Origin: Pterois miles
Lineage: Eukaryota > Chordata > Actinopteri > Perciformes > Scorpaenidae
Assembly: GCA_947000775.1 (NCBI GenBank)
Contig: CAMQGK010000328.1
Location: forward strand, 3,505,501-3,569,500
Direction: 5' to 3'
Length of the DNA: 64,000 nt
The notes below the pieces were generated by a model. It did not search any database and was not told the origin of the DNA. It worked only from the letters and a program-made list of their open reading frames with translations. Every line of letters starts with the position of its first letter. The first letter of the stretch is position 1. Position numbers and translations under genes: made by a program. Positions 49,796-63,467 of the stretch are shown in pieces.

Positions 49796-51996
49796 AATAC
49801 AGTTAAGTTTAAGGAAAAACATTGTTTTGGGGTTAAAATGACACAAAGACAACTACACATCGTTGGTTCCACACAGGATGTGAACCCTGGTGTCCTGGGT
49901 GAAACCAATAAAGTCTGTATTTTATGTCCCATCCATCATCCCTGACCTCCACCCGTTATGGAGCGTCACACTGTTAAAACCTACTAGGGGTGTAGGAGGC
50001 CCCTGTTGACCCATATCTATGGGGCCCATAGTGACTGATAATGCCTATTTAATAGCCTCACAACAGTCTAATCGACTGACGTTGCAATGGCTTAAACTGC
50101 AAAATTCTCCTACTTCTCCTTAAAACTGCATATTGTAATCTATAGTACCTGAATGAGGCATGACCCTGCTTTCCCCATCACCCATAAAATCAGATCCAGC
50201 AGCTGTGGAGGGACAGTGAAAGACATGGGCCGTTTCCATGCATTCAAACAGAAAATGTACCCAGAGGGCTCAGCTGTACCAGAAAGAGCTGCATGCATGA
50301 AATCTGAGTTGTGATTATTGTTTAGTCTGATGAACTGGAAATGTGGACAAACAGCAAGTGGCAGAACTTGTGTATCCTGCATGCTTACAATAGGAAATGA
50401 CAAGAAATGTTACAGACATATAGGAATAATGAACAATATCTGCAGTAAATTAATGGGAGAGAGAGGTGGAAAAAGGACAAAAGAGGATATTATGGTGCGT
50501 GACATGGCATGTGACGAAGTCATGTGGTTTAGTCCTTGTGCAGAAGGATCATTAGCACCACAATGTATATCATTGTGCAAGCATAACAGCATCAGTAAGA
50601 GGAATCATTAGTCATGGAGGCATGCGATTCCAAGAAATTGGACATCTAGGAATCGGTTCTCAATAAGAACTGATTTCCACCCCTAACATTTTCCCTGTCC
50701 GCTAAAGTGGCAGACGGCCTGATCATCATCAACCACTGCCAACAATTTACCTGCATTTGGCAGGTGCTAATTTCAGACCCTCCCAAAAAGGCACCTCTCT
50801 TTCTTCCTCTCTCCCACTTTTACATCCACACATGCAGACACACACCTAAATGTTGCAGCTGGATAGAGAATCCCCCTGTTGTGTTTTTTTAACCAGCCAG
50901 GTTTGGGGTGCAGAGAGCGGCTTATCATTGTGTGTGTGAGAGATAACAGCCAGGACAGAGCACGCAGGATTTCCCTGCCTGAACAAGTACACAATGACAA
51001 CAGCAAACAGACGGCAGCAGATAAACAAATTCCCATCCGGACACACAGATTATCAATTGTTACTGCTCAGCATTGCATTATCTGACCTCCCTTTAATATA
51101 CTATCCTTTTCTCTTTCTACAGGAACCACTTTTTAACAGTGTTCCTGCTGCATTATTGATAAGGAGGTAATTAGGACTCACTGTAAGGAGTTACCAATAC
51201 AAACACTAAAGTTCTTTCTTTTTGAAAGGATAATTTATGTAAGATAAATGCCTCCATTGCTGGCCTCCAATAATATAACAACATTTGACTGTTAAATGGG
51301 TAAACTCATAAATGTTAACTCAATCAGTTATTTTTAAAGGTGAATCGCAGTGCCACACCAAGACCCTAATGGACTGTGACTGCTTCTTTTATCAGATCAA
51401 TCAACATTCAGACAAGAAAAGAAACGTCATGGGAAACTTGTTTCAGTTGCACAACCCTTTTTCCATTTAAGCTGTTTGCTTTTGGGGCAGTTTGGTATTT
51501 GGGTGAAAGCAGGTGCTGATACTAGTATGAGGAAATGCTATTTTTCGTAACCTGTTTTTCAGTTGGGGTGTTGTGGTTGAGGTGCTTCAGATGCAGTCAT
51601 TTTCTAAGAACCAATCCTGTGAAAAACACACAATACTGCAACTTTTGAGAGAAGTATTTTGGCAAAGAGTTGGTCATATTTAAATTATTCGCAGCACAAA
51701 ATATTGTTAACACAAGTCACAAGTTACCTCGTAAAATAATAATATAAAAGTCCTGTTTCTGTTTTGTAGTTTCTGCATCAGTGATGCAGGACATGACTGA
51801 AGACTAGACTTACTAACAAGCCAATCGAAAGGACTACACTACCTTGACTAGAAATGTTGAGGCTTTCACTGCAGTCTTCTGCTACAATGTTAGGAAAATG
51901 GGCTAAAACGAACCTTTTAAAACTGATTCCAACAGATTGCGTTTCACTCGCTCTTGTCACACAAATGGCATCTGTAGTATTGCAGAGGCATTTTTC
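49796..51996. other. No gene seen
   Basis: Frames at 50140-51085 lack domain features and consist of several overlapping antisense pairs. Confidence 0.4.
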
Positions 51997-52149
51997 TAGT
52001 GGTGGAAGAAGTACTCAGTAAAAGTAGTAATACTGCAGTGTAAAAGTCCTACATTCAGGTAAAAGTGCAGAGTATCAGCATCAAAATGTATGTAAAGTAC
52101 CAAACATTATTATGCAGAATGGCCCTTTTCAAAATAATGTTTACTGTCA

Positions 52150-52871
52150 TTAAAGCAGCAGTGGATAGAAATGGAGCAAATGATTGAAGTTATTTTTGTA
52201 AAACAGTGACCATATCCTGACAATTATACATGAGACAGGTAATCTGAAAACAATCATGTACCTCCAGTGTCCTCTAGTGTCCACTGGTGTCCCCTGGTGC
52301 TCCTAATGGCATCTGCAAGATTTCACAGACTGGAGATAAACAACCCATCAGAGCTGATCTGGAGTCTGCCGTCTCTGAGCAGCTGTCAATCACTCACAAA
52401 CTCTGATCAAATGGTCAAACTAGGCAGGGCTGAATCAATATTTTGTTACTGTAATGCCTTCTTCTCTCCTCAAATGTTTTCAGAAACATCTTGTAGTTAC
52501 TGTTTAGCTGTAAAACGAGAAACTTTGCTCCGGCTGCTGGGCGGTGCTTGGTATTTCTTCAACTGATCGCAATATTGCTGTAACAGAATATTAATTAATA
52601 TTTGATCAGCACAGCCTAATTTGATCAGAGTTTGAGTGATTGACAGCTGCCTCAATTGAATGAGCAGCCAATAGGAGCTATCTCTGAAATAACCTGTGAT
52701 TGGTCAAAGTCTCCCTTCACAGAGTGGACTTTTTAAAGCCTGAAAACAGAGGCATGCAGAGGTGCAGAAGTCTAGTTTTCTCTCAGAACACTTGAATTAC
52801 AATATGCTGAAAGGTTATTATGAAATTTTTGCCCAATGATGCCAAAAATATACTGCCTACTGAAGCTTTAA
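52150..52871 (+). mobile_element. TTAAAGC...GCTTTAA TIR element, copy 3
   Basis: Left end TTAAAGCAGCAGTGGATAG, right end CCTACTGAAGCTTTAA. Nested in the GTGGTGGAAGAAGTAC element. The CT-rich site of the other copies reads CTATCTCTG here. Confidence 0.75.
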
Positions 52872-53146
52872 TATGTTCGCCACTTTAATGTTCCACCTGG
52901 GGATCAAGTCTCATCTCAGTCTATAGTAATATTCTATCTATCATAATTCATTTGTTGATTATAGCTTGTTTTTATTAGTAATCTGAATCTGAAAAGTGAC
53001 TTGTAACTAAAGTTATGAGATAAATGTGGTGGGGTACAATATGTCCTTCAGAGATGTAATGAAGTAGAAGTAGAAAGTAGCAGAAAATTGAAATACTCAA
53101 ATAAAGTACCTCAAAATTGTACTTAAGTAGAGTACTTGACAAAATT

Positions 53147-54237
53147 AGTTCAGACACGGTGGTCTGCAGTGTGGGGGCCCCGCAGGGAACGGTTCTGGCT
53201 CCGTTCCTCTTCACGTTCTACACTGCAGACTTCTCACTACAACCTGTCACCTGCAGAAGTTCTCTGACGACTCTGCTATCGTCGGCCTCATCACTGATGG
53301 GAACGATGGGGAGTACAGAGAACTTTCCCAGGACTTCGTGGACTGGTGCCTGCAGAACCACCTCCAGATCAACGCGGGGAAAACTAAAGAGCTGGTGGTG
53401 GATTTCTGCAGGCAAACTCATCCTCCTCCAACACCGGTGAACATCCAGGGATCAGACATTGAGATGGTGACATCTTATAAATACCTGGGTGTTCACCTGA
53501 ACAATAAACTGGAGTGGACTACAAATTCCTCTGCACTCCATAAAAAAGGCCAGAGCAGGCTGTATCTGCTCAGGAGACTGAGGTCTTTTGGAGTGCAGGG
53601 GACACTTCTGAAAACATTTTATGATACCGTGGTGGCATCAGCCATATTTTATGAAGTGGTTTGCTGGGGCAGCAGCTTCACAGCTGCAGACAGGAAGAGG
53701 CTGGATAAGATCATCAAAAGGGCCAGCTCTGTCCTGGGATGCTCTCTGGACTCAGTGCAGGTGGTGGGAGAGAGGAGGATGACGGCTAAGCTGTCATCCA
53801 TGATGGAGAAGGACTCCCACCCCATGAGAGACACCATCAGAGCTCTGGAGAGCTCCTTCAGTGACAGGCTGCTACACCCTAAGTGTACAAAGGAGCGTTA
53901 CAGAAGGTCCTTCCTGCCTGCAGCTGTTAGACTCCACAACCAGCACTGCTCCCAGTAAACCACAATCACAGTCACAACAAACTCACCGGACATACGTGCA
54001 ATAAGAACTCATATGTACAATTATATCATCTGCTCAAATTATAGGAACTGGACAATTATTTATTGATATGCTGGACAGATTTTGGCTTACTTTCTATTAT
54101 GTATATATTATTTTATTTGTATTAATACTGTTTTAAAAATCTATGCTTCTTGTTTATTGCACTATCCACTTTGCTGCTGTAACGTGTGAATTTCTCCACT
54201 GCGGGACCAATAAAGGAATATCTTATCTTATCTTAAA
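53147..54237 (+). pseudogene. L2-type LINE, 3' half of the reverse-transcriptase ORF, frameshifted
   Basis: Reverse-transcriptase block GAPQGTVLAPFLFTFYTAD is followed, after a frame change near 53235-53250, by FSDDSAIVGLITDGNDGEYR (the F/Y-x-DD catalytic motif) and a 206-codon frame: DWCLQNHLQINAGKTKELVV, YKYLGVHLNNKLEWT, LYLLRRLRSFGVQ, YRRSFLPAAVRLHN. The stop at 53956-53958 is followed by a roughly 280-nt 3' UTR ending ACCAATAAAGGAATATCTTA with TATCT repeats, the L2 terminus. 5'-truncated and inactive. Confidence 0.88.
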
Positions 54238-54254
54238 ATGTACTTTCCACCGCT

Positions 54255-55372
54255 ACATCTTTTTGTCTATTGCAGAGTGAGACTTTTAAACAGCTTCTAG
54301 TGTACGCCACCATACTTGCAGCAAATAACTGATGATTCATAATTTGCAACTTTATTATAGTCACTCAGGGAAATCCCCACACCCACATGACCAATAGTAC
54401 CATTATACCAGATTTTACGCAGATGTATTTCTCTGTATTGCCCACAGAGGGGCAGCAGTGTAACCAGAGTGCTGCTCTCGTTGCCATCATCATGACTGCA
54501 ATGCAAGCCAAGGTCTCTTTCAAGGGCACACATCATATCTGCAAAGTCACATGTAAAACAGGGAGAGGCCGTATGGGCGTTTTCTCAGCTGGAGCAAACA
54601 GAGAAAGACCGAGGAGGTGCAAATGCTTTTAGCCTGGGCGGATGGATAGATCTGACACTGACAAAGAAGTTAACATCCTGCTGCAAATATTTGAGGGTGA
54701 AACTTTATTTAAGAGCAACAATAAATGAGAAGTATAGCCAAGTCGTTTTTGCTGGACAACGTAATGGCTGCTACTTGTTTTGTCATAAATATGGTTTTCT
54801 ACCAGGGCAATGGCAGTATTCTCACTGTGCTGGTTGCATTGTGAATAATGATGCATCATTTTCCAAAAGGTAGAAAGTGTGCTATACTTAGAGGATGAAC
54901 AGGAGTGCCGTCATAACTCCAACCCCCCCTCAAAGCCTTACCTTTTTATAGCCATCAAATATGCATGGCCCTCTGAGTGTACATATAATGTATTCACAGA
55001 TTTCCACTGCACTGGAAAGCTCACTATCAGCAGTTTGCATGTGTGTGTTGGGTGTGGGTGTGTGTCTGTCTGTGTCTGTCTGTGTGTGTGTTTGTCTCCA
55101 GGACAGGACACAAAACATAATCAATAAACACTGATTCATAGTCTTCTGGAGGAAGAGGGGAATTACAAAGGAGAAACAGAGAGAGGCTGTGGGTGGCATG
55201 CTCTGTTTCCATTGGCAATATAGTAATCAGTTTACTTTAAAATACTAAATATATCATTAAAAGTTCCTTTCAGATTAATATGTTGTTATACTCAAAATTA
55301 TTATTGTCAACAGAACAGATCAAGGTCATTGTTACTTGGTAGTGTTGGCAGTGAGTGTTCTATTAATATTAG
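54255..55372. other. No gene seen
   Basis: A GTGT/CTGT-rich tract lies at 55040-55092. Frames of 76-89 codons have no domains. Confidence 0.4.
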
Positions 55373-56360
55373 GGCTGTTAATCAATTAAAATATTTATTA
55401 TTTGCATGATTGTCCATAATTAACTACAATTAATCACAAATTAACCATACATTTTTTTTGTCTGTTCAAAATGTATCTTAAAGGGAAGTTTTTCAAATAT
55501 TTCAGACTCTTAACATGGAAGTGAACAAATACGCAAATGTATGTATATATTTATTATTGGAAATAAATTTATGGCACATAACAATGTCAGATATTGACCA
55601 GAAACCCTCACAGGTTCTGCATTTAGCATAAAACATATGCTCAAATTATAACATGGCAAACTGCAGCCCAACAGGCAACAACAGCTGTCAGTGTGTCAGT
55701 GTGCTGACTTGACTAGGACTTGATCCAAACTTCCAAACAGACTGTGACTATCATAAAGTTGGCATGTCTGTAAAGGGGAAACTTGTGGGTACCCAGAGAA
55801 CCCATTTACATTCACATATGTTGAGGTCAGAGGTCAAGGGACCCCTTTGAAAATGGCCATGCCAGTACTTTCCTTGCCAAAATGTTGCACAAGTTTGGAG
55901 CATTTTTCAGACTCCTTTGTATGACATGATTGATACCAATGAATTCCTCAGGTTTTCTAGCTTCATATTAATTCATATGTCATAACTTTACGGTAGCTTT
56001 AAAACTGAGCCCACTACAACACATAAATTGCAAGCTGCGTTAACGCATTAAAGAAATTAGTTTTGTCATTGTGTTAACTTTGACAACCCTACTTCTAAGC
56101 TTTGGGAACTAGTCTACATGGCTACCATGTACTGTTTAGGGTCAGTTTGGAGCATTAATCAACCTCCTCCACAACAAACTAGTATGACATAGTTTGTACC
56201 AATATATTATTTGGGTTTTCTAGTTTCAGATGATGCCTCTAGCTCCACTCTACGTTTTAAAACTGAGCTACTACACAACATTGCAAGTTGTGTTAATGCA
56301 TTCAAGAAATTAGTGGTGGTAAACCAATTTCCGTTCACATTGCATTCACTTTGACAGACG
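55373..56360 (+). mobile_element. AGGGCTGTCAA-family element (copy 4) with a partial second copy
   Basis: 55373-56093 runs from AGGGCTGTTAATC to CTTTGACAACCCT, nearly full length. Immediately after it, 56096-56360 repeats the right third of the family (AGTTTGGAGCATTAATCAACC, GGGTTTTCTAGTTTCAGATG, CATTCACTTTGACA). Confidence 0.7.
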
Positions 56361-57215
56361 CAAAATGTGTCTTGTGACTAGAGGTATAAACCTAAGTAGC
56401 AACAAAGCTCTAACAGTTTTTCAGTTTAGAAATATTCAGTAAATCCTGTATTCAACCAGGAAAACTCAGTGAGATTAAAGTCTTTCTCTCTCTTTCCCGG
56501 CCAGGTTGGCAGTACAGACATTGTTCCAACAATAAAAACAATAAACAATACAAGCAAACAAAAACACACACACACCACAAATAAACAAGCATGACATCCA
56601 GATTGTATGCAACACAAAACAGTTGTAGTGCACAAACAGGTAAACCTCAAAAACAATTCAATGAGAAATTCAAGAGCATTCCTAATCTGACTACGTCATC
56701 ACTTCCCCCTTACTACGTCCCATTGGGTCTAAATTGCAGAAGACTTTTCACTATTCAAAACTTTGTGCACTTTGTAATAAATTATTATTCATTCTATATG
56801 AGTCTCTCCTGATTGAAATAATGTGAGATCACAGGCCATATTGATTTTGGTTTGTGCACATGCGTGTACACAGATATGAAGGAACTAGTCCAAGCAGCCA
56901 TTTATATATAAGAGCCAACTAGTGTGAAAGTCTGTGGACATACAGAGATGGCCATTTAACAGCAGCATACAGGGTACAGTAGTATACGAGATTTCCACAG
57001 CCAGAAATAAAATGTAAAGCACAATGATATACAGTATCCAGCTTCTTTAGGCACTGGTCAGGGTTGCATTCAGATAGACCAGGTCACCCTGATCCAGTAA
57101 AGGTGAAAAAGTTGCTGATAATAACTCAAACATGTAAACTGTAGCAAGAAAAATGCTTTTCCTTGCTCGCTCACTCCCTCCCTGTTATCCTATGGCAGTG
57201 GACATACCAGGGAAA
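56361..57215. other. No gene seen
   Basis: AT-rich intergenic DNA without a recognisable frame. Confidence 0.4.
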
Positions 57216-57216
57216 T

Positions 57217-57359
<143 letters not shown>

Positions 57360-57621
57360 GGACACCCTTTCTCATTGGACATGAGCTATGGGTGGTCACT
57401 GTAAGATTGCTCTGTCAGCGCAATCTTTATCACAGAAGGGAGGGATGGATGTGTGTGTGTTACCATGGGAGAAAGGAGGATATGGGTGACGGACATAAAA
57501 TAAAAGGCGGTGGGATGACTGCAGCTCAAATAGCTACTAACTATGACCCATTGAGTATTGATCACTGCACCGAGGTCTACTTTAATCAGTACTACTACAG
57601 CATGACCCCCCCCCCCCCCCC

Positions 57622-58168
57622 GATTCCCTGTATTGCTGATGTTGCCTCCTTCAGTGTGGCTGATGTTCACCCTAAAGCTTAATCGGCTAATGAAGAGGAA
57701 GAAAGATATATTTGCTTCATTTGAGTCTATGAGGAGGTAAAATGAATTTACTGCTTTTGTAGTTGGTCTGAGTAACATGACGTCATATTTGTCCCGTATC
57801 TGTCAACCAAAACAAACCGCAGTGAGCCAAAACAAAAAAAGTAGAAAATACATATTGAATTGGCACCCAAATATCGTGATAGTAGCGTATCAGGAGATAG
57901 GTGAATTGTCCCAGTCCTACTAGATAGATAGATGGACAGACGTTCTAGCTCCTGCTTTTCATGAATACTATTTTGAAGCATTTTGTTTTGGAAAGTGCAC
58001 TGCAAAGATATTTATCATATCATTATTATGACTCTGAGGAACATGCGGCTGCTAATGTGACTAGTTTTTGCTGCCAAGTTGGACAACAGAAGGTTTTCTA
58101 ATTTAAGGAGCAGCGCTTTCAGCCAAACACTCACGGCTATTAATTAGGATGACTTCACAGAGCAGCCA
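57622..58168. other. No gene seen
   Basis: Intergenic sequence between two CA tracts; contains AGATAGATAGATGGAC near 57920. Confidence 0.4.
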
Positions 58169-58181
58169 CCACACACACACG

Positions 58182-58250
<69 letters not shown>

Positions 58251-58359
58251 TGCTCTGTCGCTTTTATGTGCTCTTTCTCACTTGTTGGCTCTCTTTGATG
58301 CTCCATGCTCATAAGAAGATAAGAGGGCACCCACACATATGCATATACGCTTATATGCG

Positions 58360-58439
<80 letters not shown>
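58169..58439. repeat. Two CA microsatellites, 112 nt apart
   Basis: CA tracts at 58169-58248 and 58361-58439 in the same orientation, separated by unique sequence. Confidence 0.95.
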
Positions 58440-58442
<3 letters not shown>

Positions 58443-59264
58443 AGGACACTCTAAAAGCTGGGGATCTTATATCTCATGCATCACTGTCCATACTGGCTCT
58501 TCTTGTTGTCTTTTCTCACCTGAATCAGGAGTCTGTTCAGCTCTGCAGTCGGTCCAGCTTTTCTAGTCTACCATCAGCTCTAACAATAACAGGCTGGACA
58601 CTTCCAAGTGTGCTTTTAACGCCGGTACAAAAGACTGAGGTTTTGAAGTCCTGTCTGAATAGATTAGATTTGGGCTGAAAAGATAAAAGTCATATTTCCA
58701 TTTGCTGCCAAACTTCCAGTAGCTCTACCTAATTAACAGGAAACCACACCTACCCTCTAATGCTAGTTTTAAACTGTAAACAAAGCCTGCTGCTGAAATA
58801 CTACCAGATCTGTTTTATCTCCACACTTTTGACCTGCAGAAATTGTTTGAAGGTGTTCTCATTTGTTTGAGTCAACCTTTATCCGATTCAGCACCTTTTG
58901 TGTAAATGATTGCAGACAGTCGCCTCCTCTCGTTCACCTCAAAGGAGCATCTGTTTAGACAGGGGCGACCTGTCAGAGGTGCTCTGCAGGAAACTGCCTC
59001 CAGTGCAGTTTGTCTCCTCAGGTGAACACGACACTTTGGTCTCCATCCAACTCTCTATGCTTCCTTTGTTTTCTCTTTGGGCGGGCAGGGGGAGGCAGTA
59101 TCAATTTATGATGATAAGCTAATGTAAGCATTCACAGCAGTCTGTGAGCTAGTTTAGACTCACTACACTTTGACTACATTATCGTTTTATATTTGCAATC
59201 AGAGCTGTGAATTTGCAAGAATCTGGCGATAAGATATGCGTCATGATACAGGGGTAACATCCAT
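58440..59264. other. No gene seen
   Basis: Slightly more GC than its surroundings at 58900-59100; no domain-like frame. Confidence 0.4.
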
Positions 59265-59543
59265 CAGTCCGTCTTCAACTGCTTATCTCGTCAGGGGTTG
59301 GGGGGGGGAGCCGATCCCAGCTGGCATTGGCATTCGCCAGTCCATCGCAGGGCACATAGAGACAGACAACCACTCTCACATTCACACCTACGGGCAACTC
59401 AGAGTCATCAATTGATCTTTGGACTGTGGGAGGCACACTAACACGAGGAGAACATGCAAACTCCACACAGAAGGGCCCCTAGCTGGATTCGAACTTGCGA
59501 CTCTCTTGCTGTCAGGCGACAGCGCTAACCACCGTGTAGTCCT
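59265..59543 (-). repeat. DANA/Mermaid-type tRNA SINE, near full length
   Basis: Head at the right with the canonical B-box GTTCGAATCC (minus strand, 59485-59494) and GGTGGTTAGCGCTGTCGCCT. Body GAACATGCAAACTCCACACA and CACATAGAGACAGACAACC. Left end AACTGCTTATCTCGTC. Confidence 0.8.
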
Positions 59544-59764
59544 CACGGGTAATAATTCAATAAATTGTGATATATTGCAATACTGTAAACAAGGTGATAT
59601 TTTGCAGCTTTTAAAAATTTAATTCTAGGACAACTGTCATAGTATAAAGAACATAACATATATAGACCATTTTTAGAATAGACAAAAGTAACTCTTTTAT
59701 GCTGTATGCAAAAACCTGCATGGTTTTTGCCCCCACACTGCATGTGATTATCATAATTCAATCT

Positions 59765-60215
59765 AATATTTAAGATCTAATAATTCAATTTAATCGTTGT
59801 GATTAATTGCATTGTGATTAATCGCAAGATTAATCATGATTAATTGCACATTGATCTGTTCAAAATGTACCTTAAAAGGAGATTTGTCAAATGCTTAACA
59901 AATAGGAATGGGCAAATATGCTGCTTTATGCAAATGTATGTATATACAGAATGTATTACTGGAAATCAATTAACAACACAACAATGACAAAAGGCAACAA
60001 CAGCTGTCAGTGTGTCAGAGTGCTGACTTGACTCTGACTTGTCCCAAACTGTATGTGATTATCATAAAGTGGGCATGTTTGTAAAGGGGAGACTTGTGGG
60101 TACACATAGAACCCATTTACATTCACTTATCCTGAGGTCAGAGGTCAAAGGACCCCTTTGAAAATGGCCATGTATCTTCAATCTTGCTTTAAAACTGAGC
60201 CTGCTACAACCTCCA
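59765..60215 (+). mobile_element. AGGGCTGTCAA-family element, internally deleted (copy 5)
   Basis: Contains TTCAAAATGTACCTTAAAAG, AACAGCTGTCAGTGTGTCAG, CACTTATCCTGAGGTCAGAG and GACCCCTTTGAAAATGGCCA. Both ends are lost and the GTCCAGAAACCCTCAC part is missing. Confidence 0.62.
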
Positions 60216-62444
60216 AAATATCGAATAGCGGTTGGGCCTGGTGATGGGCTGTCTGATTTTTGATAGGTTAATTAAACATCAATAGTGTTTTGGAGATTCA
60301 GTATAGTATCCTACAACATAATATCATGATATTCATATGTATCATTATTTTGTCACATCCCAATTTGAGATACAATGAAAAATGCTGTACAGTCTCTTTA
60401 AAATAATTAGTAGTGTCAGAGATATAAGTGAATGCACTGGCTGACAACATGGATGATCAAGTTCATAAAATGTGAATCTTTATTTCTCTTTCAGATGGCT
60501 ATACAGGACAAGTTTAGCCTGTTTCAGTCACATAGCTCTTTTTGACCCCATGAGGGGTACTAGGACAGGGCAGGCCCATCTGTATAACACTATTTCAAAC
60601 CTAGCAAGGTTAATGTACAAAATCTGCATCTTAAAATTCAACTCAGAGAAATCCAAATGCTCTCTTGCTGTCCACTGCACTACCTTCATGCTCATATTAA
60701 TCTGTGTGGTGGGCGTGAATCCAGCTCCCACCGTCCTGTCACGTTTCTCTCTTCCCTGCATTGCTCCGTGACAGTTCTACTGCACTAGCTTTCTAGGGCA
60801 CGATGCGCTCCGCTCTGGATGCTTTCCAAGTGTTTTTGTAGAGGAGAATGGGGGGCCCACCCTCCTGCAGCATTTTATTCCTATTTCAGACAGGTACAAG
60901 GGAAGATACGGAGGAGAGCGGAGGCAGCAGGAGGATTTGCATTGCAGTCAAAGTGTATGGACAATGCAGGCAAACACTCCAGTTCGATGACTGGGCCACC
61001 GGGGCACAGAAAGGACAACTTGCTCTGAGTCTGGTCATGTTTTTCCATCAACAGCACAACGAAACCTGCTGCATTGTCACGGTGCTGTGACTCAGTCTCT
61101 AAGCTGCACCCATCCTGTCCTGTTGTCCCACTTATCAAGGCCAAGTGAGGAGAACCCAATCAAACAGCAACCTCACAGTTTTCCACTTGTTCACGTCATT
61201 CTTCCTGTTTTAAACACAAGCGAGCATCGTATCTTACGCTGGAGTATTTCCAGTTGTCATGCTGAGCTGCTTCCCTCACCACGCCTCCGGCCCGCTGTTG
61301 GACCTCAGGGAGCGAATGATCTCTTGACACCACAATATGGCAAGCTGATGCCACACTAGAGTGAAAACACTGTAATTCCAATTTTGGTGATTTGAATATT
61401 GAATTAAACGTTAAAATTGAAGTCTCTAGTCTGCTCTGTGGGCTAAGAAAATCTACAAACTCTGGCTTAAACCTTTTCAACGACAATAATATTGACTTTG
61501 GTTCGCAATAAGCATTTGGGAGACATGTGATAGTCTTCATAAAAAGATTTTGCTTTCATACGAAGAATCTGTTTTTGTGATTTTGGCATCGGAAGCATTC
61601 TGGTTTTATATGTAGTTTGTGTTACGAGTGTCGTAGGTTTGTTGTCCAAGTAGTATTGACCAATCATGTTCAAGCAGGCTTTGGTTGAATGCAGGTAAAT
61701 AGTCCGTGTGGAGAGCAGAGGAAGTGAAAAGCATTGACCAAAATGCAACCTCGGAACCCGCTAGCTATCGACTGTCGATGATTTAGCTTTTCATCGGTTT
61801 AAAATGAACTTGTAAACTGGCTATTTGTGAAACAGTCGTGTCGTACATGTTGTCTCTCAACTCCAACTCCATTCTCATATCTCAAGTTGCTAATCAGACT
61901 GTGAACAATGAGCAGCGTACAGAAGAGGAAGTCTCGGCCCGGATACACCATATATATATCGGCTACACCTGAACTACAGCTGTTTGGATTTTTTTGTCTT
62001 TCTCAGTTTAAAATATCCAGTTCAAAGTTGCATTGTTTTTCCATCTATAACTGTATGTAGTGGTTTTTATTCAGTCATTTTTTTAGAAAATATTTTCAAG
62101 GTGTTATAAATGGTTAGGTCTTGATGCCAAGATGAAAGATTTAGCTTTTATTTGTAAACAGCTAATTCTCCAGTGGACCTGCATGATGGTGTCACTTGTG
62201 GTTGCTTGGAGATGTGTGACGTACAAAGTCAGCAAGGTGATCAGCGATTCTGTGAACTGTTCGGTTCATAAGGCTGTTATATAGCATGCTGTAAATCCCT
62301 GAGGCAGTCAATCAACCAGTCAGTCAGTCAGTCAGTCAGTCTGTCTCCTCACTGCATGAAGCCATGAAGCTGTGATGCCTTTACGCATTGCAGCAGTACA
62401 CACCTCCCTCTGTCTGGGACTTCAGAGGTCCTCTATGGGTTGAT

Positions 62445-62446
<2 letters not shown>
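60216..62446. other. No gene seen
   Basis: Overlapping frames at 60472-61748 do not resemble known proteins. CAGT repeats (AGTCAGTCAGTCAGTC) lie near 62320. Confidence 0.4.
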
Positions 62447-62539
<93 letters not shown>

Positions 62540-62543
62540 CACA
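62447..62543. repeat. CA microsatellite
   Basis: About 97 bp of CA followed by CT-rich and CTC-rich sequence to about 62588. Confidence 0.97.
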
Positions 62544-62989
62544 TACCGCAATCCCTCTGCCTCCTCCACCTCCTCCTCCCCCTCTCTCAGTGTCTCTGGG
62601 GGCCTCAGAGTGCAGCAGGGATGATGGACAGCAGACTAATATCCAAAGCTAACGACTCCTCCCTCCTGACTTCACAGAGGAGCCTGACAGAGGCCACTGT
62701 GCCCTTCAGATGGAGGAATATGACCCACTACAGTATACAGAGGAAACATTGGCGAGGATACGGCTTGAAAGCACAAAGAAGGATGCTGTGAAATCATTAA
62801 TATTGTAATCTGTACTTTGAAATATGAATACTATGCCTCTGCATTCAAGACGGAGAGATTTGAAACTGTTTAGTCATGTAATCACTAAAGGACATCACAC
62901 ATCACCTCACAATGCACTGATTCAATGAGTTTGACTATAATAATAGCAAACTATAATAATACAGAGAGGGTCAGTCATTGTTAGACAGG

Positions 62990-63080
62990 GAGGAATTAAT
63001 AAAGCACTCCTATAATGTCATGCCACATACATTAAATATCTCAATTTACATTTTCAGAACCTCGAAAGTTGCTTCTTATT
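62990..63080. repeat. Left member of a diverged direct repeat
   Basis: TTAATAAAGCACTCCTATAA, ATTAAATATCTCAATTTACA, TTTTCAGAACC and TTGCTTCTTATTTT reappear in order at 63909-64000. Confidence 0.75.
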
Positions 63081-63248
63081 TTATCATCATGCAGATCTTT
63101 ATAGGTACTCTTTTGTGTGACTCGTTTGTGCTATTTTGGGACAGTAACTGTGTAGAAACTTGCTTGGGTCTGCAAGGGGATAGGGTGAGAGCAGGGACGT
63201 AATAAGGTTTGTCAAGGAGGCAGCTCCTGTTCCACTTTCACTTTTGAA

Positions 63249-63398
63249 TTAAAGCTTCAGTAGGCAACAATATTTGTCATCACTGGGCAAAAATTCCATA
63301 ACAACCTTTCAGCATATTGTAATTCAAGTGATCTGAGAGAAAACTAAACTTCTGCACCTCCTTATGACTCCGTTTTCAGGCTAGAAAATCTAGCTCTC

Positions 63399-63467
<69 letters not shown>

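Larger units (their letters stand above)
51997..54254. mobile_element. GTGGTGGAAGAAGTAC TIR element, interrupted by two later insertions
   Basis: Left end TAGTGGTGGAAGAAGTAC at about 51997; right end GTACTTTCCACCGCTA ending at about 54254, its inverted partner. Its own DNA occupies about 51997-52149, 52872-53145 and 54238-54254. The gaps are filled by a TTAAAGC-family element and an L2 fragment. Confidence 0.65.

Noticed and set aside
60472..60771. 99-codon frame after a TTTCTCTTTCAG acceptor-like site
   Set aside because: No matching donor, no recognisable protein and no partner exons.
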